A stretch of DNA of 32,989 nt from Malacoplasma sp. (GTDB lineage: Bacteria; Bacillota_I; Bacilli_A; Mycoplasmatales; Mycoplasmoidaceae): the NCBI GenBank assembly GCA_029258015.1, contig JARHZT010000036.1, positions 1 to 32,989 of the forward strand, written 5' to 3'. The notes below the pieces were generated by a model, which was given only the letters and a program-made list of their open reading frames with translations, was not told the origin of the DNA and made no database searches. The position numbers and the translations under genes were made by a program. This document shows, one piece after another, positions 10,970-24,424 of the stretch. The number at the start of each line of letters is the position of its first letter. The stretch's first letter is position 1.

Positions 10970-12607
10970 CTAATTTTCTGATTCAATTTCTTTAATTTCA
11001 TTTTCTTTTACAATTAAATCTATATTATATTTTTTCTTTCCTCATTTTGAATCATAGTCGACCATTGAAGGGAAGATAGATAATGCAACAAATAATAATA
11101 GAACAACTAAAATCATAACTCTTGCTATTACTTCATTAGAATCATTGTGTACTTGTGGATGATAGATTAATATCACATTAATAAATGGAGCAATACTTTG
11201 AAATACTAAACCAGCACTTACAATAATAATAGTTATGATAGCAGCAGGCATAAATGTTTTTGTTTTTACAATTTCTGGATCTGTATTTCTTTTTTTCATA
11301 CATCCTATAATTGCTATAACTATAAATCCAAATGCAAATGTTGATGTTCAATTAGCCATTAAATCAGCAAACCCTAAAAGTCTTGACATACTACTAAAGC
11401 CTTCGCCATCATAGAATGAGCCATTACTATCTGAATAAACAGGTAAGTATGCTAATCCACCAATCGTTGCAAACAGTGTATAAAGAATTGTTGTAATAAT
11501 AGAAACATAGATTACACCAATCATTGGTTTGTTTACATTTGTTTTATTAATATATTTGTGTGAGAATGGTAATTCATATTCACTAATTAAATCTTCTGTG
11601 AATCTTGTAGATCACATCGAGAATGAATTAATAATACCTAATATACCAATTGAAATCATTAAGTTAGTAACACCAGCTACTCATCCTAAATTTCTTTTTT
11701 CTAAGAATCCAGTAAAACTTCCAAATCCTCCATCTTGTGGGAATGCTATAGTCATTGAAGTTGCTATTAATAAATAAATTGCTGTAACAACTGATAACCC
11801 AATAACTAATGCTTTAGAAGTTTTTTCAGGTTGTTTCATATCTGTTTGAATCCCTACTGAATAGTAGAATCCATCATATGCAAAAAAAATTGCTGCAAAT
11901 GATATAAACATCCCAATTCCAGGTCACATAGATTCAAATCTTAACATGTTATTTTCTGGTTTGATTGGAGTTATAATAACTGAAGAATTTTCAGTAACTG
12001 AAGCTATATAAATTCCTAAGAATGTAATAATAGCTAATGGAAAGAATTTAACACATGTAATAACTCAGTTTTGCATGTTCCCAAATTTCGAAGATAAACC
12101 ACTTGTTAAAATAAATCAGAAAGATATTGCAAGACCAATAATTGCTCAAATTGCTCAGTCATGTGCTGTATTGAAGTGATGTTGTACACCAAAAGATACT
12201 AGTGCATCTTGAAACCCTTGAACTACATATAGTGGCATAAAAAATAATGTTAATGGCATGTATACATAAAACATAAAGTTTTTACATGCTTTATACATAA
12301 ATCTAGTTGAGAAATTTTTAACCCAACCTATCATTGATAAATTACTTGCTTTTTTACTTGTAACTTCAATTAATGATAAAGACATACATATAACACCTAT
12401 TGCTGATAATATTCATGATGTTATTGCAATCGGGAATGATGATCATGAATTTTGAAGTACAGAACCAGCTTTAAAAAATATACCACTACCAATACATGAC
12501 CCAATCACTATAAAGATTGCAGATATAAATGATATTTTTTTCTTTTTAATAGCTGATTCACTGTTAATTTGTTTAACTTCTGCTAAAATATTTGATTGTG
12601 AATTCAT
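10970..12607 (-). CDS. APC superfamily amino-acid permease
   Basis: Code-4 ORF of 545 aa joining ORFs 12155..12385, 11681..11911 and 11042..11299. N-term 'ISAIFIVIGSCIGSGIFFKAGSV' is the APC TM1 motif; multiple TM segments. RBS AGGAG 7 nt upstream of the ATG. Confidence 0.87.
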
Positions 12608-12654
12608 TTTTTTCTCCTAATTTTTATAAATATTTTCATACACTCAAATTTTTA

Positions 12655-12684
12655 TTAATGTCGGGTTCTAATTCTAATCATCAT
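12655..12684 (-). CDS. Putative leader peptide MMIRIRTRH upstream of the amino-acid permease
   Basis: ATG ATG ATT AGA ATT AGA ACC CGA CAT TAA, preceded by AGGA at SD spacing; stop lies ~48 nt before the permease start. Very short, so chance occurrence is possible. Confidence 0.3.
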   Translation of the reverse strand: MMIRIRTRH

Positions 12685-12699
12685 AATAAATCCTATTTA

Positions 12700-12733
12700 A
12701 AAAAATAAACTTGTGATATTTAATCACAAGTTT
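12700..12733 (-). terminator. Hairpin plus T-tract in the leader of the amino-acid permease (attenuator or second pdh terminator)
   Basis: Perfect 11-bp stem AAACTTGTGAT-ATTTA-ATCACAAGTTT (12707-12733) followed on the minus strand by TATTTTTTT. Confidence 0.6.
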
Positions 12734-12902
12734 CTATCAAATAAAAAATAGCTGTATTATTTAAAAAAGAAAATGTGAAAAAATATTATTAAAATCTATC
12801 TTTTAATAATCTATTTTTAACATTTTTATTTCTTAAATTATTTTTTAACATAACTATTCCTTAATATAAATCTATCATAGATATAGAAAATATTTACAAA
12901 AT

Positions 12903-12938
12903 AAAAAAAATATTCTCACAAATTGAGAATATTTTTTT
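12903..12938 (-). terminator. Intrinsic terminator of the pdh operon
   Basis: AAAAATATTCTCA-CAAAT-TGAGAATATTTTT perfect inverted repeat abutting and partly overlapping the pdhD stop codon. Confidence 0.8.
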
Positions 12939-14334
12939 AATATCATTTTTTGTCTTTGAAATTATCTAATAAAATTTTCTTAGATACTTCTCAAATTACT
13001 TCAGAAATTGTTGGGTGAGGGTGAATTGTTTCTACAAGTGTGTTCACTGTTGATTCAGTTTCAATTGCTAATGCAATTTCAGCAATTAAGTTTGAAGCAT
13101 CATCACCTACAATGTGACATCCTAATATTTCACCAGTATCTTTTGAAACTAACATTTTAATAAATCCAGTAGTTTCTCCATCAGCTAACGCTTTACCAAC
13201 ATAAGACATTGGATATTTAGCTTTACAATAAGCTATATTTTCTTTAATTAATTGTTCTTCAGTTTTCCCAATAGTTGCAACTTCTGGGTGTGTATAGATA
13301 CATGAAGGTACTTTGTGTAAGTCCATTTCAGCATGTTTATTTAAAATTGTATCTACTGCAACAATTGCATTTTTATATGCCGAGTGAGCAAGCATGATTT
13401 TACTTGTACAATCACCAATAGCATAAATGTTTTTAATTGAAGTTCTCATTTGGTTATCTGAAATTATTGAACCATTTGGTGCTAATTCTATTCCAATGTT
13501 TTGAACTATTTCAGTATTTGGTTTTCTACCAACAGAAGTCAAGCAAACATCAGATTCATTAGATAACATTGCTCCATCTTTTTCATAATAAACTTTGTTA
13601 TCTTTGAATTCTTTAATCGAAACATTCGTTTCAATCTTCACACCTTTTTTCTCTAATAATTTTGTGATTTCATCTGAAATATCTTTGTCTAATACTTCTA
13701 ATATTCTATCAACACCTTGTAATACTGTAACTTCACTTCCAAGTTCTGCAAATAAAATTGCAAACTCAATACCAATAACACCACCACCAATAACAGTGAA
13801 TTTTTTTGGAATGAAAGGTAAACTTAATGCTTCATCACTTGTTACAACTTTACCTGAAGCATAACCTTGTTCAAATCCAGGCAAATTAAATTTTCTTGCG
13901 CTACTTCCAGTAGCTAAGATTAAGTTATCAAAAGTGAATGTTTCATCATTAACTTTTACAGTTTTTTGATCTACAAGAGTAGCAAAACCTTTTATAGTAT
14001 CTGCTTTTGCACTCTTTAAGATTCCTTGTACACCCATTACAAGTTTTTTAACTACTTCTTCTTTACGATTTTGGATTTTTGATCAGTTTAATGTAATTGA
14101 ATCTAGATTAATTCCATCCATCCCAAAATCTACAGCTTTTCTTATTTCTTGGTTTAATTTTGATGATTTTAATAAAGTTTTTGTTGGAATACATCCTTTA
14201 TTTAAACAAACACCACCATAGTTTTCTGCTTCAATACATAAAGTTTTTAAACCATTTTTACCAGCATGTTCAGCTGCTACATATCCACCAGGACCACTAC
14301 CAATAACGATTACATCATAATGTTTCATATTCAT
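12937..14334 (-). CDS. pdhD: Dihydrolipoamide dehydrogenase (E3)
   Basis: Code-4 ORF of 465 aa joining 14083..14334 and 12991..14037. 'VIVIGSGPGGYVAAEHAGKNG', redox motif 'GGVCLNKGCIPTKTLL', 'TVIGGGVIGIEFA', 'IHPHPTISEV'. No N-terminal lipoyl domain. Confidence 0.95.
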
Positions 14335-14350
14335 CCTAACAATTTAAAAA

Positions 14351-15667
14351 TTAAATAAATAATAATGTGATGTTTTCAAGATATTCTTTAACTTGTTTTG
14401 CAAATCTTGCAATATCTCCACCATCTACTCATCTGTGGTCTGCAGCGATTGTTATGTACATAACTTTTCTTTCTACCATTTGCATACCGATTTTTTTGAT
14501 TTTATTAGACATTGTACCAAGACCTGCAATAGCAACTTCTGGATAGTTAATTACAGGAACACCAAAGTCAACACCTAATGAACCATAGTTAGTTACTGAG
14601 AATGTACCGTTTGTAATGTCAGCCATTCCAATTTTTTTATTTCTTGCTTTTGTAGCTATTTCACTAATTGTTTTAGCAATTTCTAAAACAGATAGTTTGT
14701 CAGCATTTTTTACATTTGGAACTATTAATCCCTCTTTTGTATCAACAGCTATACCAATATTAACTTGCCCCTTTAATACTAATGAGTTTGAAGCATCATC
14801 AATTAATGCATTAAACATTGGGAATTTTTTAAGTGTTTTAGCTAATGCTTTAACAATGAATGGAAGTAAGTTTAGTTTTACATTTTCTTTTTCTAAAATG
14901 AAATCTTTAATTCTGTTTCTTTCATCTCAAAGATCTGTAACATCAATTTCAATACTTAAGTTAGTATATGCAACACTTGATCAACTTCTAACCATTGCAT
15001 TTGCAATCGCTTTTCTCATTGATGACATTGCAATTTTTTGATCAGCTTCTGATGCTTGAATAGGTTTTGCTGGTTCGGCAACTGGTTTAGATGCTGTACT
15101 AGTTGTAGCAGAAACAACACTTCCACCAGACATAGCATTTAAAACATCATTTTTAGTAATTCTTCCATTTTCACCAGTACCTTTAATAGTTTTTAAAGAT
15201 ACATTGTTGTCTTTAGCTAATACTCTAGCCACTGGACTTGCTAATACATTTTCATTAACATATCCAGATTGTGTAGTAGCAGCTACTGGAGCTGCAGCTT
15301 TTGCTGCACCAAATAATGGTAATACATCGTTTGATACTTTAACTTCCCCCACAACTGAAGCTCCACCTGATGATTCTTCAACTTTAGGTTCTGCTTTAGT
15401 TTCAGCTACTGCTGGAGCACTTGATCCACCTGAACCATCATCGATTTCAAACAATGCATCTCCAACATGGATAGTATCACCAACATTACACATAATTTTT
15501 GTAATAACACCATTAACAGGAGAAGCTACTTCTGTAGTAATTTTATCTGTTTCAACAGAAAATAAATCGGTTCCATCTTTTACGGTGTCCCCAACTTTTA
15601 CTAAAATATCAGATACTTTACCTTCATGAATTCCTTCACCGATATCTGCAAATTTAAATATATACAT
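14351..15667 (-). CDS. pdhC: Pyruvate dehydrogenase complex dihydrolipoamide acetyltransferase (E2)
   Basis: Code-4 ORF of 438 aa joining 14981..15667 and 14429..14818. Lipoyl domain 'VETDKITTEVASPVNG', peripheral subunit-binding domain 'ASPVARVLAKDNNVSLKTIKGTGENGRITKNDV', catalytic 'DHRWVDG'. Confidence 0.95.
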
Positions 15668-15681
15668 ATTCTCTCCTATTT

Positions 15682-16680
15682 TTATTCTTCAATACTTACT
15701 AATTTAACAATTTCACTAGCAATTCTGTCAGGACTTACCATGTGGAATGTTTCGCCTTGAGCATAAGGTACAGTTATATCTCATCCTGTAAGTCTAACAG
15801 GAGCAGCTTTTAAGCTGTAGAATGCTTTTTCATTAATAGTTGTAATAATTTCAGCACTTACACTAAATGATTTAACAGCTTCATGAACAACCATTAATCT
15901 TCCAGTTTTTTTAACTGAATTAATAACTGTTGTTCTGTCTCATGGTTTAATTGTTCTTAAGTCAATTAATTCAACAGAAATATTTGGGTTTGTTTGTTTT
16001 AATGATTGAATAGCAGCTAAACAATCATGAACATTAGCACCATAAGTTACTAATGTAACATCATTCCCTTCAAAAATTATGTTAGCTTCTCCAATTTTAA
16101 CTTCATATAAGTCTTCTGGAATTTCTTGTTTGAATGCTCTATAAATTCTTTTTGGTTCAAAGAATATAACAGGATCTGGATCATTAATAGCAGCTGTTAG
16201 TAAACCTTTTGTATCATAAGGATTTGAAGGCATAACAACTTTTAATCCTGGTACATGTGAAAAGATAGCTTCTAATGCTTCAGAGTGGTGTTCTAACGCT
16301 TTAACCCCTCCACCCATTGGCATTCTTACTACTAATGGACAAGAGAATCTTCCTCTACTTCTATTTCTATATCTTGCAGCATGTGTAAATAAGTTCATGA
16401 ACGATGGGAAACTAAATCCTGAAAATTGCATTTCAACAATTGGTTTTAAACCGGCAATTGAAGCACCAACAGCTGAACCCATAATAGTTGCTTCAGCAAT
16501 AGGAGCATCAAATACTCTATCATCACCAAATTTTGCTTGTAATCCTTGTGTAGCTCTAAAAACCCCACCTTCAAAACCAACGTCTTGACCATATAAGATG
16601 ATTGTGTTGTCTTTTTGCATGTTTAAGTCTAAAGTATGTGTAACAGCTTCAATATTATTTAAAATAATTGTCTTAGACAT
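15682..16680 (-). CDS. pdhB: Pyruvate dehydrogenase E1 component, beta subunit
   Basis: 332 aa; ORF 15940..16680 extended through TGA(Trp) to a TAA at 15682. 'GQDVGFEGGVFRATQGLQAKFG', 'DAPIAEATIMGSAVG', 'MPMGGGVKALEHHSEALEA'. Confidence 0.95.
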
Positions 16681-16682
16681 AT

Positions 16683-17759
16683 CTATTTTCCTCCAAATAT
16701 CCTTTTAGCTTCTTCTTTTTGTTCTAATAATGATTCATCTAATGTTTTGTAAGTGTAATCAAAGATTTCATCAATTGAAACATTAGTTTTTTCTACCATT
16801 ATTTTGTATGCTTCATCTAAGTGAGAATCAATTTTAGCTTCAATAGCTGCAATATCTTCTTGGTTAATGATTCCATTTTTTAACATATATTTTTCTAATC
16901 TATCGATTGGATCTTTCTTTTCTTGTTCTTTTTCATATTCTTCAGTTCTATAGATTCTTGGGTTATCACTTGTAGTATGAGGACCTTTTCTATATGTCAT
17001 AAATTCAACTAAAATAGGTTTTTTGTTTTCAATAACATATTGTCTAGCTGCAACAGCTGCTTCATATGATGCAAATAAATCATTTCCATCAACTTTAATG
17101 TATGCAATACCAGCAGCAATAGCTTTAGATGCTATACATGGTTGTCCTGTTTCTTTTGCAGTTGGAGTTGAAATAGCTCATTGGTTGTTGTTAATACAGA
17201 ATACTGTTTGTGATCCTCTAATTGAAGCAAAGTTCATAGCTTCATAGAATTCACCTTCAGCTGTACCACCATCACCAATAAATGTATAAGCAACATTGGG
17301 TTTGTTTTGGTATCTTAATGTCATACCAATACCAGCAGCATGTGAGTATTGACTAGCAATTGGAATGTTAAATGGAAGGAAGTTTAAGTTTTCAGGTAAT
17401 TTGTTACCCATTTCATTTCCTTTTCATACTAACATTATTTGTCAGATTGGAACACCTTGGTGGATGTAGATAGTAGCAGATCTAAAAGCAGGTGCAAATC
17501 AGTCTTCTTTATCCATAGATAATGCTGTTGCAACTTGCAACCCTTCTTCACCAAAGTTAGGAGGGAAAGTCAAGATTCTACCTTGTCTTTGCATTTTTAA
17601 CATTTTTTCATCCATAATTCTTGATAATTTCATTACGAAATATGAATTTTTAATTTGTTCATTAGATAATGGAACTTTGTAACTTGCATTTATTAAGTTT
17701 CCATCAATATCAAGCACTGAATATGTTTCAGTTTGACTAACATATTTATTAATCAACAT
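16683..17759 (-). CDS. pdhA: Pyruvate dehydrogenase E1 component, alpha subunit
   Basis: ORFs 17499..17759, 17178..17411 and 16683..17000 share a frame (358 aa). TPP-binding 'FIGDGGTAEGEFYEAMNFA', 'RKGPHTTSDNPRIYRTEEYE'. Confidence 0.95.
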
Positions 17760-17813
17760 TCGATTCTCCTTGTTCTTAAAATTAAAGATATAGCTAACAC
17801 ATATATCTAAATT

Positions 17814-17819
17814 ATTATA
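17814..17819 (-). promoter_or_regulatory. Candidate -10 element (TATAAT) of the pdh operon
   Basis: Exact TATAAT on the minus strand ~55 nt upstream of pdhA; no clear -35. Confidence 0.35.
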
Positions 17820-17920
17820 ATACTTATATATATATTTAAATTAGAAAACTATTTTAAATATTTATAATCTATATTTAATAGCTAAATATGTGTCGTATCC
17901 TTTCAATTGATATTATAAAA

Positions 17921-17956
17921 AAAATAGAGATTAATACAAAATTAAATCTCTATTTA
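17921..17956 (-). terminator. Intrinsic terminator downstream of the MFS gene
   Basis: AAATAGAGATTAA ... TTAAATCTCTATTT inverted repeat with a one-base bulge, with a T tract on the minus strand, at the MFS stop codon. Confidence 0.7.
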
Positions 17957-19426
17957 TTTTATAAAATGCATTATTATCTGGTTTTTAGTAAAAAATTTAC
18001 CAACAATTTTTCTTTGATATATAGCATATGAAATTATCAAAGCTAAAAAAGCATTCACTAGATTAAATATATAAATATTAATAAATGCTTGTTTTGAATA
18101 CAGGTTTTCAGCACCTGTATTTATTTTATGTGGTTCCATCATGATAGCAGTTAGTGGATTAATTCATATATCTCCGCTAAATCCAAGTATTGATATTAAT
18201 CCTACAACAATACCAACAGTACCAAGCGGAATATTTATTTCACTAAGTATTGATCAATAAATAGCTCTTGATGCACCAATAAATAACATTATTAAACTCA
18301 ATCAAATAGTTCCTAAAATCCCTAATATTAATTTGTTTTCTAATTCTATTGTTGAAGTTATAAGCATTAATATTGATGTAATTAAAAGAAATATATTGAT
18401 ATATATTGTTGTTTTAGAAGATGACTTAGTTTTTTTAGTGGTAACCATTGCAAATATAATTGCACCCAATATTGGTGTTGCATAGTTATATAAGTAATTT
18501 AAAAAAGATGAATCATTTTCATTTATCCCATAATTAATTGTGAAAATAGTTCCGAATGCAGTCACAATATTATATGAATTCATAACAAAAAATATTAAGA
18601 ATGAAATTAATCACACATCCACATTTTTAATAGCAAATAAAAAATCTGTTCAAACTTGTTTTCAAAACTTATTTCTATATTCCACTTTTACTTTTTTAAG
18701 TTCTTGTTCACTTGTTACTATAATTGGTTCTGTACTAGCCATTGGTTTATATTCAAATAACCCATCTAAATTTCTTTTTGTATATCTTTGAATTCAAGGA
18801 CCTGGAATAATAATTGCTGTTACTATTGAAACTATTAAATAAATACATGAATAGAAAAATAAAACAAAAAAGATTCCAGATCCGTTATTGGGATTGAAAA
18901 TTGAATTAACTATTATTATTCCTATTAAACCAATAGAAATAAATCCAGCAATTACATTAAATATTCCTCTTCACATTTCACATCGTGCATATAGTTTTAC
19001 TTGTATATTTTTATCACCAAGCATTCCTATAACTTTAACAAATGCACTTCAAAATAATAAAGAATTGACAGCAGCATATAAAGTATAAATTAAAATTAAC
19101 TGAGTATAATCTACATAACCATTAAATCCAACTAGCGAATACCAAAATGTTAATAAGCTCCCAAATAACATACTGGTTGAAAATAAAAGTCTTGGACTTA
19201 ATCTATCTGCTATCCAACCACCCGGAATATAAAATACTAAGGATGTTATTCCATATATAGTCATCAATAACTGAAGATTAACTAAACTTTCTCCAGTTAT
19301 AACACTAATTTGGTTGATATATTGGTTTAAGAAAAATGGAGTTAGATAAAATGTTCCAGAACCAAAAGAAAGAACAAAGAAAATTATTATCTTCTTCAAT
19401 TTAGATAGATTGTACATAAAAATCAA
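17954..19426 (-). CDS. MFS transporter
   Basis: ORFs 19049..19426, 18302..18583 and 17954..18142 share a frame (490 aa); intervening codons checked, no TAA/TAG. 'YIPGGWIADRLSPRLLFSTSMLFGSLLTF' is the MFS loop 2-3 motif. Confidence 0.85.
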
Positions 19427-19473
19427 TTTCTCCTAATGTTGTTAAACATTATGTTAATAATAGTATAAAAAAT

Positions 19474-19502
19474 AAAAAAAATCAGTTTTTACTGATTTTT
19501 TA
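19474..19502 (-). terminator. Intrinsic terminator downstream of the hypothetical protein gene
   Basis: AAAAAATCAG-TTTTTA-CTGATTTTTT at the stop codon. Confidence 0.75.
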
Positions 19503-20597
19503 AATAGCTATTTCAAATTCTTTTAATCTCACAACAACTCTATTGATATCTAAGAAATTTTTCATTCACTTTAAGAAATCAAGTAATTCACTTGGTATAT
19601 CATTGTATTCAGTTATTTGTTGTGTATCTTTTTTTCATCCTTTAAATTTAGTGAATAATGGATGCATATTAGATGAAGATTTATCAATAAATGATTTTGT
19701 CATTTCATTACTATATATATTTGCAGAACACACTTTTATTTCATCTAAATCATCATAATATTCAATATCTTGAAATATTACATTTGTTATATTTTGTTTT
19801 TTTAAATTATGTTTAATTGAAACTAAATCTATTCAACTCATCTTTTTAAATTCTTTTTTAATGTCTTTAGGAATTTTTTTCATTTCAGCTGTTGTTAGTG
19901 CTCTAGATGAATCTATAAAGTCAAATGGAGATATAATACCTCATCTTTGTACATTTTTAATTTCTGGATGAAAATCATTTTCAATATCAAAAATATTACA
20001 AACCATATTTGAATCTGAAGAAATTTTTTCAACAAACATATTTGAAGAAATAATTAGATTATTTTTAATCTCATGACCAAAATTAATAATTTCATCAAAT
20101 ATCTCTTTTAAATCAAAACATGAGTGACCAAATTTTTCAAAAACTATTTTTTTAGTAAATAAAGACCCATCAACTACTTTTAATAAATAATCTGGTACTG
20201 AAAAATAACTGAATTTAATTCCTAAATCTAAAGCAATATCTGATCTTACAACTGCATCAGAATCTTTAGCATTAAATATTTCTAATGAATGTAACAAGTT
20301 ACTATATTCTTCATGGAAAACAGTTTTAATATATGCTTCTTTTGAAATTAATAAATTGCTAAATTTTTTATCATCATTCAATTTATTTTTTACATTCGTT
20401 ATTTTTTCCATGCATACAATAGCATTATCAGCAATTATTATTTTTTTATCATTTTCAAGTAGTTTAACAATCTCATTTACAGAGATATTTGAAAAATTTT
20501 TCACTATGTAATATATATCTACATTTTTAAAGTTTATAATTTCGAATTTTTTAACATTCTCATTATTGATTTTATAAAATAATTTACTTAAATTCAT
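19500..20597 (-). CDS. Hypothetical protein (365 aa)
   Basis: ORF 19941..20597 continues through TGA(Trp) codons in the same frame to a TAA at 19500. Flanked by a terminator and a candidate TATAAT box. No family recognised. Confidence 0.8.
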
Positions 20598-20616
20598 ACC
20601 TTAATCCACTAAATAT

Positions 20617-20622
20617 ATTATA
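20617..20622 (-). promoter_or_regulatory. Candidate -10 element (TATAAT) of the hypothetical gene
   Basis: Exact TATAAT on the minus strand ~20 nt upstream of the start codon. Confidence 0.3.
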
Positions 20623-20668
20623 TAAAAAATGAGAATTTTTTTAATATAAAATCTATTAATTTACAAAT

Positions 20669-20694
20669 AAAAAAGCATAACTATGTATGCTTTT

Positions 20695-20697
<3 letters not shown>
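20669..20697 (-). terminator. Intrinsic terminator of the asnS-pgsA-serS cluster
   Basis: AAAAAAGCATA-ACTATG-TATGCTTTTTT; the right arm includes the serS stop codon region. Confidence 0.8.
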
Positions 20698-21966
<1,269 letters not shown>

Positions 21967-21968
21967 AA

Positions 21969-22604
21969 CTATTCCTTGGTATTTAACGAATTATTAATTT
22001 GTTTTATGTAAACACACATTGATGCTACAGAAGTTATTGTAGCAACTATTACAAATAAATTTTGTATTAAGTAATATTCCACAACAGTTGATTGAAATGA
22101 ATTTGGATCTTTTCAATTAAAAATAAAAAATATTACTATGATTGCTAGCATTTGAAAAATTGTTTTTAACTTCCCATAGATATTTGCAGGTGTTACTATT
22201 CCTTTTTTTGTAGCACTTTGTCTATATGCATCAACTATTACATCTCTTGCTACCATAATAATTACAAAATAAAATGGGATTAAATTTAAAACCGCAAAAG
22301 AAATAAATAAAGATGATGTAAGTAATTTATCAGCAACTGGATCTCATATTTTTCCAAAATCAGAGATTCAATTATTTTTTCTTGCTAGATATCCATCTAA
22401 AAAATCAGTAATACAAGCTATTACAAAAAGTAAACCACTTACAAAAAAAGTTATTGAAACACTAGAAGTTAATTTTAAAAATTCAAATTGATAAAGTATT
22501 GGACTTTGTATGAATAGTAAAGCAACAATAATTGGTACTAATACTATTCTAAAAATTGTTAAATAATTGGGTATTTTAGCCCATTTATTTTCTTGTAAAT
22601 TCAT
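21969..22604 (-). CDS. pgsA: CDP-diacylglycerol--glycerol-3-phosphate 3-phosphatidyltransferase
   Basis: Code-4 ORF of 211 aa. 'NYLTIFRIVLVPIIVALL', CDP-alcohol phosphotransferase motif '[30 protein letters not shown]'. Confidence 0.93.
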
Positions 22605-22607
22605 ATT

Positions 22608-23969
22608 TTAAAAATCTAAACTACCATATGATCTTGGGAACGGAATAACATCTTTAACATTTTCAGCATTTGTTATATACATTAAAAATCTTTCAAATCC
22701 TAATCCAAATCCAGCTGAGTTGTAGTAACCATATTTTCTTAAATTAATGTATCATTCAATATCTTTTGTAGACATATTTAGTTTGTTACATTTTTTCATT
22801 AATTTATTGAAGTCATCTTCTCTTTGACTTCCACCAACTATTTCACCAATTCCAGGCATTAATAAGTCACATGCTGCAACTGTAGTACCATCATTGTTTA
22901 ATTTCATGTAGAATGATTTAATTTCTGCTGGATAGTCATAAATAAATACAGGTTTATTGAAAACTGTTTCACACAAGTATTTTTCATGTTCACTATTTAA
23001 ATCCATCCCAAAGAAGATATCTTTGTTTTCAAATGTAACTTTGTTTTCACCTTGGTCTCTTCTTAAAATGCTAATCGCTTTTTTATAGCTTATTCTTTCA
23101 AATGGTTCTTCAATTGCATTAATTATCTTGTTTGATAGTGTATCATTTGAAAGTTTGTTTAAGAAACTCATTTCATCTTTACAATTTTTCATCACAAATC
23201 TTAATAAGTATTTAACAAATTCTTCAATTAAAAACATTAGTTTTTCTAAATTACAAAAAGCTATTTCAGGTTCTACCATTCAAAATTCTGATATGTGTCT
23301 ATTAGTATTAGACTTTTCAGCTCTAAATGTAGGACCAAATGTATAAACTCTTTTATAACCTTGAGCATATGCTTCAGCATGTAATTGACCAGAAACTGTT
23401 AATGAAGCTTGTTTTCCAAAAAAGTCTTTAGTTGTTTTTGAATCAACTATGAAGTTTTCTCCAGCACCTTCAGCATCATTTGAAGTTATGATTGGTGAAC
23501 TTAATCATACAAAGTTGTTTTGGTGAAAGAAGTTATGAATTGCAAAAGAAACTTCACTTCTTAATCTCATAATTGCACCATATTTATTAGTTCTATGTCT
23601 TAAATGACTCATAGATCTTAAAAATTCTGGAGAGTGTTCTTTCTTTTGTAGTGGATAATTTTCATCAGCTTGTTTTAATAATTTAAAATCCATTATTTTA
23701 ACTTCAAAACTTTGTCCATCTTGTTTTGATTCAACAACTTTTCCTTCAACATAAATTGCTGAACCTGTTCTTATAGTTTTAGCTAATTCAAAATTGTTAG
23801 TTTCATTTAACTTATAGACTAATTGAATTGAATTAACACTACTTCCATCTGTAAATGATATAAAACCAATTGAACCATTGTCACGGTTTGATCTAACTCA
23901 TCCCATTAATGCTACTTCATCATATTGAGAGTAGTTTTTAAATATATCCTTTATTGCTACTGTTTCCAT
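22608..23969 (-). CDS. asnS: Asparaginyl-tRNA synthetase
   Basis: Code-4 ORF of 453 aa joining 23505..23693 and 22752..23279. '[26 protein letters not shown]', '[28 protein letters not shown]', '[41 protein letters not shown]'. Confidence 0.96.
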
Positions 23970-24065
23970 TTTTTATCCTTTAAACTAAAATTAAAATTTA
24001 CATTTCAATATTTATATATTTAATAAAATATCTTAAAAAACTATAATTTATTATATAATTAGTTT

Positions 24066-24074
24066 TGTTATATT
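24066..24074 (+). promoter_or_regulatory. Candidate extended -10 (TGTTATATT) of rpmB
   Basis: TG-n-TATATT ~40 nt upstream of the rpmB ATG; weak -35. Confidence 0.35.
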
Positions 24075-24113
24075 TTTTATCAATTTAAAAGTTTTAATAA
24101 ATGAGGTGGAAAA

Positions 24114-24356
24114 ATGGCAAAAGTTGATCAAATAACAAAAAAGAGAGCAATGAGTGGAAATACTCGTTCACACGCTTTAAATCACAGTAGAAGAAAATGA
24201 CAATTAAATCTTCAAAAAGTGAATATTTATGATGAAAATAACAACATCAAAGAAGTTAAAGTTACTGCTAGAACTTTAAAAACACTTAAAAAACACAACA
24301 AAGTTGTAAGACTTGATTACACACAACCTGCTAAGGTTTATGGAAATCAAAAATAA
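24114..24356 (+). CDS. rpmB: 50S ribosomal protein L28
   Basis: 80-aa code-4 ORF missing from the supplied track because of an in-frame [92 protein letters not shown]. Confidence 0.93.
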
Positions 24357-24395
24357 TTATTAAAAAACTTATAAATTAATAAAAAATAATGCATT

Positions 24396-24424
24396 AAAAA
24401 AGACGCAGCAATGTGTCTTTTTTT
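24396..24424. terminator. Bidirectional intrinsic terminator between convergent rpmB (+) and a hypothetical gene (-)
   Basis: AAAAAAGACGCA-GCA-TGTGTCTTTTTT near-perfect inverted repeat with A/T tracts on both sides. Confidence 0.75.

Noticed and set aside
17786-17808. 7-bp hairpin AGATATA...TATATCT in the pdhA leader as a riboswitch or regulatory element
   Set aside because: Short, purely AT-rich stem likely by chance; no T tract or conserved motif.
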